Source: an uncultured Christensenella sp. (GTDB lineage: Bacteria > Bacillota > Clostridia > Christensenellales > Borkfalkiaceae). Taken from it: a stretch of 64,000 nt of DNA. A model generated the notes under the pieces. The model saw only the letters and a program-made list of their open reading frames with translations, ran no database searches and had not been told where the DNA came from. The DNA lies in NCBI GenBank assembly GCA_910586245.1, contig CAJUFY010000003.1, forward strand, positions 124,001 through 188,000, read 5' to 3'. Shown here one piece after another: positions 35,195-42,478 of the stretch (positions are counted from its first letter, which is position 1; the number at the start of each line of letters is the position of its first letter). A program made the position numbers and the translations under genes.

Positions 35195-36688
35195 CTAAAT
35201 ACGCATAATCAGTTGAAAGTCTATCATTCTCGGTTGTTTCATATTCTGAATATAAATCGGGTACGGCACGTTTTCCGTATAAAAGGAAAAGCCCTGACTT
35301 TCGTCAAGGCTCATCGTTTTGGGGCTGTTGTAGACGATTATAATTTTATCGTCAAACAGTTGTATTTGCTTTATCAGTAGGTTTATAAGCATTTGTGGTT
35401 CTTGCTCTAAACCGTGTTTGTAATAGTCTGCAATCTCTTGGCGGCTTAACTTAAACGCCGATTGTGCTTTCTCTATGCGTATCTGCTTTTCGAGTTCTTC
35501 CGAAAGCGTTTCGAGTTCGCGCAACCGTTTCATTGCGGTGTTGCTCGTGCCGCCGCACTCAATAGCCGACATTATGTTTTGTATGGCGTTCTCGGTTTGG
35601 CGTTGTTCCTTTACAAGCCGTTGCAAATTGGAATTTGCTTTTATGTAATTGTCTTGCATTTCGAGCAAAGTGTTTACGATGTAGTCCATATTGCTTTGCA
35701 ACTGCGTTATCACATTTTCAAGCACATAGTTTTCGAGAACGTCTTTCCGTGCTTGGGATTTTTGGCAGCCGTTGCCGTTTTTACGTCCCAAACACTTGTA
35801 ATAGCGTTTCTTTTCACCGTTCTTGGCTGTGCCGCACTCTGCGCTTACGGGACTGCCGCAATAGCCGCATACCATTTTATGACGTAATAAGTAAATTACT
35901 TCGGTACTGCGTTTGCCGTAGTGATTGCTGTCTATTTTCGAGCGGACGGTATCGAAAATATCTTGCGGTACGATTTGCGGATAGATATTGGTAAACACTT
36001 CATTGCCGTGTCTGTATACGCCCGAATACTTTTCGTTTTTGAGTATGTTGTAAACGGTGTTTCTTGCAAACGGTTTATTGCGGTTTAATATGCCTTTTGC
36101 GGTCAACGCTTTTATAATATCTTTAACGTAAACGCCCATAGCATATTGCTCGTAAATGAATTTTACCGTTTCGGCTTTGTCGGTGTCGATTACTACTTTA
36201 TGGTTTTCCACTTTGTAGCCGTAGATTATAAAGCCGCCCGTAAAGTTGCCTTTACTGCGTGTTTCACGCATACCGCGTTTTACCTTTTGCGAAAGCTCCG
36301 CGCTGTAATATTCGGCATAGCCCTCTAACATACTTTCGAGTATGATTGCTTCGGGGCTGTCGGGGATATACTCGGTAGCGGACACGACTTTAACGCCGTT
36401 GTCTTTGAGCGTTTTCTTGTGCATAGCCGTTTCGTACTTGTTACGCGAAAAGCGGTCGAACTTGTAAACAAGTATCATATCCCATTCGCGCTTTGCGCTG
36501 TTTTTAATCATACGCTGAAAATCTGGACGGTTATCGTTCGTACCTGTCATAGCGCGGTCTATGTAGGTATCGAGTATAACAATGTCGTTAGACTTTGCAT
36601 ACTCATTGCAAACACGAAGTTGACCTTCAATGCTTTGCTCCGATTGGTTGTCGCTCGAATATCGAGCATAGATTACTGCTGTTTTCAT
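35195..36688 (-). CDS. Large serine recombinase
   Basis: 497 aa. N-terminal resolvase/invertase catalytic domain (AVIYARYSSDNQSEQSIEGQ; nucleophile Ser about residue 11; YKFDRFSRN), recombinase domain (about 160-260), zinc-ribbon domain (CGYCGSPVSAECG, YYKCLGRKNGNGC) and a coiled coil (about 345-415). Similar to TnpX/Ccr-type integrases that insert and excise Clostridia elements. It is a different recombinase class from the tRNA-Ser element, so this region is probably a separate element. Exact ends not identified. Confidence 0.95.
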   Translation of the reverse strand: MKTAVIYARYSSDNQSEQSIEGQLRVCNEYAKSNDIVILDTYIDRAMTGTNDNRPDFQRMIKNSAKREWDMILVYKFDRFSRNKYETAMHKKTLKDNGVKVVSATEYIPDSPEAIILESMLEGYAEYYSAELSQKVKRGMRETRSKGNFTGGFIIYGYKVENHKVVIDTDKAETVKFIYEQYAMGVYVKDIIKALTAKGILNRNKPFARNTVYNILKNEKYSGVYRHGNEVFTNIYPQIVPQDIFDTVRSKIDSNHYGKRSTEVIYLLRHKMVCGYCGSPVSAECGTAKNGEKKRYYKCLGRKNGNGCQKSQARKDVLENYVLENVITQLQSNMDYIVNTLLEMQDNYIKANSNLQRLVKEQRQTENAIQNIMSAIECGGTSNTAMKRLRELETLSEELEKQIRIEKAQSAFKLSRQEIADYYKHGLEQEPQMLINLLIKQIQLFDDKIIIVYNSPKTMSLDESQGFSFYTENVPYPIYIQNMKQPRMIDFQLIMRI

Positions 36689-36715
36689 TTGAGAAATCTC
36701 CTTTTAGATTAGATT

Positions 36716-36874
36716 TTATTTACCTTTCGGCGGAGCGAAAATAAACGGCAATGCAAAAATCTTTACGCATTAAAGGCTTTCCGTTCGTTTCCGCAAGGGC
36801 TACGTAAGTAGTGCATTTTACCCTTGCGGAAAAGTGCGTTGCCGTTTACGCTCTGCCGGACGAAAGGTAAATAA
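36716..36874. repeat. Second nested inverted repeat, between recombinase and rep
   Basis: Symmetric arms: TTATTTACCTTTCG/CGAAAGGTAAATAA (14 bp), GAGCG/CGCTC, TAAACGGCAA/TTGCCGTTTA, TTTCCGCAAGGG/CCCTTGCGGAAA. Same design as 35006-35190 but unrelated in sequence; it fills the whole gap between the two genes and touches the rep stop codon. Confidence 0.75.
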
Positions 36875-36875
36875 T

Positions 36876-37763
36876 TTAATTGGCTGTGGGCATTTGCGCT
36901 AATACTTCGGGCGTGGCTTTGCCCCTAACTACGCCGTCGCTGTCTATACAAGTGAAATCGTCGAATAAAATAACTTTCTTATCGTCGATTCCCGTCGGGC
37001 AAATAATATCTTCGTCGAGAATACTGCCCTTGATATAAGTCGGCAATTTACCGCCGAATACAAGTTTTTCGCCGCTCTTTTCTATGTATTTGAGTAGATA
37101 GCGAACGGAACGCTCTATATCTCGGCTGTATATCTCTTTGAAATCGTTTCGCCCGAACCTTTCGAGAAAGTGCTTATTTTGGTATGTCGTTTGTTTACAG
37201 TGCTTTTTCGTGTCGTAATCGGTTACGGTTTTTAATTCGCCTATCATAGCGTTTTCGGGTATGTGGAATATACCGTGAAAATGCAAACGCTGTTTGTCTG
37301 GACTGCGTTCCCATACGCCTATATATTTCCAACCGTTACGGCTTACGGCGTGTTTTAAGGTATTGCGTAAAGTTTCTTTGAAAGTGTTTTCGTCGTGCTT
37401 TGCGCTGTCGAACGTGAAAGTTACAAAATAGTTCCAACTTTGCAAGCGGACTTTACGCCATAACCGTGTACGGCGTTTCGCCGCATTGATTTTCTTTCGG
37501 TCAATGTTTTGCTCGGTATATGCCTTTGCTTGCTCGGCGGTTTCAAATTCGCTTTGCAATTTCTCGGCAATATACTTTTTGCGCTCGCGCTTGGGTAGGC
37601 TTTGGCTCTCTTTATACGCCGTTTCAAACGCTTGCTTTTTGGGGTCTTGGGTTGTTGCTTTTTTCGGCGGCTGTTTCTTATGCTTTCCGCTCGTAAAGTT
37701 TTCGGGCGGTATGGCGATAAAATGACTTCCGTCGTTGTAGATTTTTGCGTCTGTTATTGACAT
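36876..37763 (-). CDS. Rolling-circle Rep-like HUH protein
   Basis: 295 aa. Central domain: WNYFVTFTFDSAKHDE, GWKYIGVWERSP, QRLHFHGIFHIP (the HxH metal motif) and a late RYLLKYIEKSG segment holding the likely nucleophile Tyr/Lys. This order matches HUH endonucleases that nick an origin for rolling-circle replication or transfer. A Lys-rich N-terminal 110 residues may bind DNA. The start MSITDAKI has AAGGAG nine bases upstream; a longer frame has no site. Strong hairpins lie 195-270 nt upstream. Confidence 0.82.
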   Translation of the reverse strand: MSITDAKIYNDGSHFIAIPPENFTSGKHKKQPPKKATTQDPKKQAFETAYKESQSLPKRERKKYIAEKLQSEFETAEQAKAYTEQNIDRKKINAAKRRTRLWRKVRLQSWNYFVTFTFDSAKHDENTFKETLRNTLKHAVSRNGWKYIGVWERSPDKQRLHFHGIFHIPENAMIGELKTVTDYDTKKHCKQTTYQNKHFLERFGRNDFKEIYSRDIERSVRYLLKYIEKSGEKLVFGGKLPTYIKGSILDEDIICPTGIDDKKVILFDDFTCIDSDGVVRGKATPEVLAQMPTAN

Positions 37764-37957
37764 AGTGGTGTTCTCCTTGTGATTTGGATTTTTGGGAAAA
37801 AGAAAAAGGGCAAAATACAAAACAATACACTTGTTCCGTACTTTGCCCTTGTCGTGCGGCGCGTTCCTTTTTTATTCGGAAATCTTTTACGCTCGCTTTT
37901 TTGGCTGTACAACTATACAATACGCCTATTCGTTAAGCCGATATATTCAATTATCTT

Positions 37958-38028
37958 GGGGCGGCGTAGCACGTTGCGCCCCTAACCATACATATATTTT
38001 TTTGAGTTGTCGTAGCACGTTGCAACTC
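37958..38028. repeat. Two hairpins with the same loop and covarying stems
   Basis: Hairpin A: GGGGCG / CGCCCC around GCGTAGCACGTTG (37958-37982). Hairpin B: GAGTTG / CAACTC around TCGTAGCACGTTG (38004-38028). Both are 25 nt, with a conserved 12-base loop core and completely different, compensated 6-bp stems. Upstream of rep: candidate Rep recognition or nick sites. Confidence 0.75.
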
Positions 38029-38053
38029 TGACCGATAGATAAAATACAATACG

Positions 38054-38191
38054 TTAATTTTCTTTCTTTTCTTTTGCTAATTCCAAAACTCTTGCGTACA
38101 GCGTTTCAAAGAATAGCCGCCGTTCGCTGTCCGTCAATGCCGTTATGTCGGGCGTTCCGACCGTAACAATTTCGAATTCGGTTTTAAGCAC
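38054..38191 (-). CDS. 45-aa acidic/basic helical small protein
   Basis: GTG start with AGGAGG eight bases upstream; begins MLKTEFEIVTVGTPDI, then a continuous helix (DSERRLFFETLYARVLELAKEKKEN). The strong ribosome site and coding-like composition support it. It precedes rep by about 290 nt on the same strand, so may be a copy-number or accessory replication protein; function unknown. Confidence 0.65.
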   Translation of the reverse strand: MLKTEFEIVTVGTPDITALTDSERRLFFETLYARVLELAKEKKEN

Positions 38192-38893
38192 GTTTTCCAC
38201 CTCCTTTGAGGGCGCAATAAAATACCCCTCACTATATAGCCACGAAAAAGGGCAAAAGTTGACGGTCTTTCCGAAAATTTCATCAAAATTTAATAAAAGT
38301 CCGTATTTTAGCCGATTTTGCCGCTATTTTTATGCTTACAATATTTAGGCTTGAAAGCCGTATTTTATCACGGTCTTTCCCGAAAAAATTTTGTCCTTAC
38401 ACTAAATAGCCTTGAAAACGGCGAAAGTACACGCTTTTCATAAAAAATAATTTGAAAAAAATTTGCACGTTGCTTATAAGCGATAGCATTATACCATACT
38501 GCGAAAAATAATGCGGTTGCATTGAAAGGTAGTTTCGGGGAACAAAAAGGTTACAAAGTAACAATGCGGCGCATAACGTATCGGGAGTATTCGGGAAGCG
38601 AAAAGCAAGTAAGCGGCGGCAACGTGAAAAAATCGGGGCCGCACGATAAGCCTGCGCGTGCGCCCCGATTTTAGTTGCCGCCCTTGCTTTTTCCGTTACG
38701 GGCGGTTTGTCCTTTGCTGTTGTGTCGGTTTGTGTTGGGTTGTGTGGCGGGTGCTTGACGGCGAGCGTTAGCGAGCCGCTTGTTTATTCAAGCACCCGCC
38801 ACAGTGCCAAAGTCTTTTACACCTTGTTTTTGTTTGCTTTTTCAGTGTAAAAATGGTACAATAAAAATAGTATTTTTTTATTATGAGGCATAT
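38192..38893. other. 700-nt noncoding region with repeats and large hairpins
   Basis: No gene. 38263 and 38370 carry the direct repeat ACGGTCTTTCC, and related TTGAAA/GCCG units recur nearby (iteron-like, weak). 38601-38691 is one near-continuous 91-nt hairpin: AAAAGCAAG, GGCGGCAAC, AAAATCGGGGC and CGCACG each meet their complement. 38743-38803 is a second hairpin with a 16-bp stem TGTGGCGGGTGCTTGA/TCAAGCACCCGCCACA. Possible origin or element end. Confidence 0.65.
38834..38862 (+). promoter_or_regulatory. Promoter of the nucleotidyltransferase gene
   Basis: TTGCTT, 17 bp, TACAAT; 31 nt before the ATG at 38894. Confidence 0.7.
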
Positions 38894-39682
38894 ATGCAAG
38901 AACACCATCAAAAAACAATAGACAATTTCATTAACAAGGTTAAAAGCGACAATAAGTATTTGGCTGTCATTTTATGTGGCTCTATTGCACAAGGGTTAGA
39001 AAAAAAAGAGTCGGATATTGATGTTTATTTAGTTGTTACTGATGACGAATATGAAAAAGCGGTCGCAGAATTAGCAACGGCATATTTCAATTTTGAAGTT
39101 TCTACATACGAAGGCGGTTATATAGACGGAAAAATCATAAATTATGATTTTCTTGTAAAGGCAAAAAAATTTGGAAGTGAACCGACGAGAGCTTCATTTA
39201 TCGGTGCAAAAGTTTTATGGACAAAAATAGACGGATTGCAAATGCTAATCGACCAAATTCCTATATTTGATGAAACGTGTAGAGAAAAGAAGTTACAGTC
39301 ATTTTTTGCACAAGTTTTCACTTGGGGGCAGTTCTTTTATGAAGAAAGCCTTGCAAAAAACAACTTGTATCTAAAACAAAAAAGCATTACGGAAACTGTA
39401 TTTTATGGTATGCGATATGTTTTAGAATACAATAGAATACTGTTTCCTTGCCATAAATCATTGTTTAAGTATATAGAAAAAGCCAAACACCAACCCACTA
39501 AGTTTATAGAACTTTCGCAAGAGTTACTTTCATACGGAAAAAAAGAAACAATGAAAGAATGGCTGAAAGTCTTTTATGAATTTGCGGATATTAAATTAGA
39601 CTATGGCAAATGTATTTCTCTTTTTATGGAAAATTCCGAAAAAGATTGGGTAACAAACTTTGTTCCTATTGCAAATTGCTAA
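38894..39682 (+). CDS. MNT-type nucleotidyltransferase
   Basis: 262 aa. Pol-beta-like NTase core: LCGSIAQGLEKKESDIDVYLVV (GS-x-DxD; near residues 27-48) with a third acidic residue in IINYDFLVK, followed by an all-helical C-terminal domain. Related to aminoglycoside adenylyltransferases and to MNT antitoxins; no adjacent HEPN partner directly, though a HEPN-like gene lies 2.2 kb downstream on the same strand. GAGG site six bases before the ATG. Low GC: acquired cargo. Confidence 0.82.
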   Translation: MQEHHQKTIDNFINKVKSDNKYLAVILCGSIAQGLEKKESDIDVYLVVTDDEYEKAVAELATAYFNFEVSTYEGGYIDGKIINYDFLVKAKKFGSEPTRASFIGAKVLWTKIDGLQMLIDQIPIFDETCREKKLQSFFAQVFTWGQFFYEESLAKNNLYLKQKSITETVFYGMRYVLEYNRILFPCHKSLFKYIEKAKHQPTKFIELSQELLSYGKKETMKEWLKVFYEFADIKLDYGKCISLFMENSEKDWVTNFVPIANC

Positions 39683-40190
39683 TGATTTATTTGCAAAAAG
39701 CAATCTATTCGACAATTTATTAAGATTACATATAACTAAAATTCGTTTTAGGTTACTTGCGCTCCGCCAAGAGCAATCGCGTTCTAACTCCGACACGATA
39801 ATGCAGTATATTTTCATCAACGGGCTTGCGGGCTTTGTCGCAAGGTGGCAACCCAAGCCGCTAACGTATGAAAACAACTACAATGTTCGGGAAAACGGAA
39901 AGTTCGTCAGAGCGCAGTAAAAGAAAAAAGCACAAGGCAATCAACCTTGTGTTTTTTTCTATTATCCCATCCAAGAACCCACCCTACGGGGCGTAAAACA
40001 AGTAATTGTTTTTTGCCATAGAATTACAAATTTCTATCTTTTTTACGCCGAAAATGTTACAGTGTTACATAGTGGCGTAAAGGTAATACTATACGCCACT
40101 GCGGGCGGCTGTCGCCGCCCGCACATTGCCTGTATTGGCTTATGCTTGCGTTACACGTTACGGGGTGGCGTATAAAAGTATTACTAATGA
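39683..40190. other. 500-nt region without a convincing gene
   Basis: A hairpin CACAAGG/CCTTGTG followed by T7 (39931-39958) terminates plus-strand transcription. An 86-codon frame (39660-39920) is probably spurious or a relic. 40071-40100 is AGTGGCGTA/TACGCCACT and 40101-40122 is GCGGGCGGC/GCCGCCCGC, two hairpins back to back; GTGGCGTA recurs at about 40164. The hairpins sit just downstream of the minus-strand zinc-ribbon gene. Confidence 0.65.
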
Positions 40191-40349
40191 TTATTTATTA
40201 TCGAGCGCTTTTTGCACGATAACTTTTCCGTCCTTTACGGCGATAAGCATTTTGCACTTACATTTCGGGCAATAAATTTCTATCGTAGAGCCGTCGCTCG
40301 CTTTTAATAATTTATACCCACATTCGGGACATACAACATAATAAGTCAT
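40191..40349 (-). CDS. 52-aa zinc-ribbon protein, paralogue of 31070-31231
   Basis: MTYYVVCPECGYKLLK with two CPxC pairs (7-10, 27-30), the second extended as CPKCKCK. The DNA of its first 90 bases closely follows the copy in the other element, showing recent common origin. GGAGCAAATC upstream is its ribosome site. Confidence 0.8.
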   Translation of the reverse strand: MTYYVVCPECGYKLLKASDGSTIEIYCPKCKCKMLIAVKDGKVIVQKALDNK

Positions 40350-40360
40350 TGATTTGCTCC

Positions 40361-40540
40361 TTATGATTTTGTTTTGGTCGTTACCGTTCCATTACGAATA
40401 ATGATATGTATGTAGTTGGAACATTTGTGACATTTAGTATATCCGTCTAAACCGTTTTGTGCTTGAATAAGTACAGTTTTACAATTTGGACAACACGCAT
40501 AATACAAATTAACTGTTTCTTTTTTAGTTATTTCTCCCAT
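40361..40540 (-). CDS. 59-aa zinc-ribbon protein, divergent paralogue
   Basis: LYYACCPNCKTVL and TKCHKCSNYIHIIIRNG supply two CxxC pairs with the same spacing and the same strand tail as the neighbouring 52-aa protein, 11 nt downstream. Sequence otherwise diverged, so an older duplicate. Confidence 0.75.
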   Translation of the reverse strand: MGEITKKETVNLYYACCPNCKTVLIQAQNGLDGYTKCHKCSNYIHIIIRNGTVTTKTKS

Positions 40541-40542
40541 AA

Positions 40543-41025
40543 TTACTGTTTAACCATTTCAATCGCTTGCTTGCCCGTCATATGTTCAATATCGAATTTG
40601 ATTATTAAAAACGCCATTTTGCTTTTTTCAAGTTCCTTTTGTAATTCGTTGGTATGATTAGGATAATATTTTTCGCCTAATTCTTTAATGGCAAATAAAG
40701 TTTCTTTGATATTAGTAACGATTTCAGCATTTCCAAACGCAATCACGCTTTTATAAAAAGTAGTATATTTTTCGGGCTTTACATCGTCTTTATCAATAAT
40801 GCAAAAAGTCGCTTTTTTGCAATTCTTTATCGCATTTATTTTATGCCCGACTTTCGCACTATGAAAATAAATCTTACCATTAGTATAAACATAACTTAAC
40901 GGCACGGAATAAGGATAACCGTTATTGTCGATAAGAGCCAACACGCCCGACGTGTTAAGTTGTAAAATTTGTTCGATTTCATTTTGATTTAACTCTTGCT
41001 TAAATCTTCTCATTTTATGAAACAT
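40543..41025 (-). CDS. Nim-like pyridoxamine-5'-phosphate-oxidase-fold flavoprotein
   Basis: 160 aa. FHKMRRFKQEL, GVLALIDNNGYPYSVPLSYVY, KIYFHSAKVGHKINAI and TFYKSVIAFGNAEIV follow the NimA/PPOX pattern (split-barrel FMN/PLP binding) closely, and the length is right. NimA-type proteins are linked to 5-nitroimidazole resistance, but most relatives are uncharacterised reductases. Start overlaps the end of the upstream pnuC remnant. AGGAG nine bases upstream. Confidence 0.88.
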   Translation of the reverse strand: MFHKMRRFKQELNQNEIEQILQLNTSGVLALIDNNGYPYSVPLSYVYTNGKIYFHSAKVGHKINAIKNCKKATFCIIDKDDVKPEKYTTFYKSVIAFGNAEIVTNIKETLFAIKELGEKYYPNHTNELQKELEKSKMAFLIIKFDIEHMTGKQAIEMVKQ

Positions 41026-41316
41026 TTTTATCGTCTCCTGCTTTTTGTTTTTTGTTCATAATGCTCCAATTTATAAAGCCGTATGTGTCAGTAACAAAGA
41101 ACGCTACAAAACAAATTACCATAGGTAAATATGTAATATTTTCAAAACTTGCCATACTCCACAAAATAATTAAAACTATGTCGTTTGCTGCGTATCCGAT
41201 TGCATAAAACCGACTTCTTCTCGCTGTCAAGTAAGCTGCTAAAAATGAAGTTAATACCGATATGGTACTGATAATTAAATTTGCAGTATTTAGCGCTTGT
41301 AGGGATTTGGATAATA
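41015..41316 (-). pseudogene. C-terminal remnant of a PnuC-like transporter
   Basis: The reading frame ends with three hydrophobic helices and YAIGYAANDIVLIILW and FFVTDTYGFINWSIMNKKQ, matching the C-terminal half of PnuC (nicotinamide riboside/NMN transporter, normally above 200 aa). Upstream of about 41316 the frame is antisense to the metallopeptidase start and no longer PnuC-like, so the 5' half was probably lost when the plus-strand cassette was inserted. The remnant could still be transcribed into the nim-like gene. Confidence 0.65.
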
Positions 41317-41318
41317 AT

Positions 41319-41879
41319 ATGGACAAACAGCTATTTGAACAATTAAGGATTAGGTACGCCCCAATCATAACAAGCATTATAAACAGTAATGTTAAATTTT
41401 TCCGTTTTCAAGAAACTATCAAATGGCAATTCAATTTTGATGAACGAGTTGCTATCTTTGCTTGTTGCGATCGCAACACCAATATTCTTACTATTAACAT
41501 TGGGGCAGTCGATTTTGCATTTAGAATAAATGAACCTTTACAAATCGAATATTTCCTTCTGCATGAAATACGTCATATTTATCAACATATGGAGATTGCC
41601 GATTATAAGAACAACTTATCCGCTTGTAATAACCCTGAACTTGCTAAAAAATGGGCGGACGAAGAAGAAAAATATGTTGCAGCAGTAAATCAAGAAGGTA
41701 AAGAAAATGCTGAATATTACAAGCAAGATTTAGAATTTGATGCATTTGCTTTTGCCTATGCGGTTATGAATTATAAGTATGGCGAATTTCCTTACATATC
41801 TATACCCAAAGCCTACGGAAAGGAGTTTTTGCAAGTCGTTGAAGATTGGCGCACAACCTTTGAAGCCGAAAAACTATAA
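41319..41879 (+). CDS. HExxH metallopeptidase-like protein
   Basis: 186 aa. Zinc motif LLHEIRHIYQH (HExxH) near residue 90 and a third-ligand-like LEFDAFAFAYAV about 55 residues later, the spacing seen in ImmA/IrrE- and SprT-like proteases. No signal peptide, so cytosolic. 15 nt upstream of a HEPN-like gene, apparently one operon. Chosen start MDKQLFEQL; the ribosome site is weak. Low GC, no relation to flanking genes. Confidence 0.75.
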   Translation: MDKQLFEQLRIRYAPIITSIINSNVKFFRFQETIKWQFNFDERVAIFACCDRNTNILTINIGAVDFAFRINEPLQIEYFLLHEIRHIYQHMEIADYKNNLSACNNPELAKKWADEEEKYVAAVNQEGKENAEYYKQDLEFDAFAFAYAVMNYKYGEFPYISIPKAYGKEFLQVVEDWRTTFEAEKL

Positions 41880-41894
41880 TTTTTAGGATTTAAA

Positions 41895-42305
41895 ATGAAT
41901 TACGAAACTTTTACATATCTTCATAGCGAGACGATAAAATATTGTCAACTCATCGAAGGCGATTTGAAATGGATTTATTCGTTTCTTCATATTGGAGATA
42001 TATTTCAAACAAGAGATTCGCTTGATACTCTTACTTTTGGACAAATCGTTAAAAAGTTAAAGCAGTTGGACAATTCCGATGGAAATCCCGAATTGAGTGC
42101 ATCCGATTATAACTTTTTAGGACAAATGGCACAGAAACGTAATTATTGGTGCCATGAGTGTTACAGAGAATTTGTCTATATCAGCAACTGGGAATATTCA
42201 TCTGAATTTGCAAAGGTTTGCAATAAACTCCGAAGAGACCACGACAAACTACAAGTTGTTTGCAAAAATGTCGAAAATTTAAAACTAAAACTTAATAGAG
42301 ACTAA
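41895..42305 (+). CDS. Small HEPN-like protein
   Basis: 136 aa, all helical. AQKRNYWCHECYREF contains R-N-x3-H, the catalytic Rx4-6H signature of HEPN ribonucleases, in the expected last third of the domain. AGGA eight bases before the ATG. With the upstream HExxH protein it may form a toxin-regulator pair; both orientation and spacing support co-expression. Family membership is by motif only. Confidence 0.68.
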   Translation: MNYETFTYLHSETIKYCQLIEGDLKWIYSFLHIGDIFQTRDSLDTLTFGQIVKKLKQLDNSDGNPELSASDYNFLGQMAQKRNYWCHECYREFVYISNWEYSSEFAKVCNKLRRDHDKLQVVCKNVENLKLKLNRD

Positions 42306-42402
42306 TTTACACAATAATTGTCATAGTGGCACGATTATCCCGAATTGATCTTTATATATAAAAAGTTCAAATTCGGGTGTTGTCTGCCCGCCACAAACAA
42401 TA

Positions 42403-42434
42403 GCGTTCGAACCAAAAGTTTGAACGCATTTTTT
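42403..42434 (+). terminator. Terminator after the HEPN-like gene
   Basis: GCGTTCGAAC / GTTTGAACGC, 10-bp stem with one wobble, 5-base loop, then ATTTTTTAT. Confidence 0.85.
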
Positions 42435-42478
42435 ATGGCTATTCAGATATTTTAATCAAATCAGCAAAACAAGACACC

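Noticed and set aside
35006..38803. CRISPR array
   Set aside because: The repeats here are inverted, few and unrelated in sequence; no regular repeat-spacer periodicity and no cas genes occur in the window.
39660..39920. 86-codon plus-strand frame overlapping the nucleotidyltransferase end
   Set aside because: No ribosome site and mixed composition; its last 39 codons may be a relic, but nothing identifies it.
34867..42434. Single large element covering 26.5-42.4 kb
   Set aside because: The tRNA 3' half and its terminator at 34811-34909 close the first element, and the recombinase class changes beyond it; nested or tandem insertion is the simpler reading, though the second element's ends were not found.
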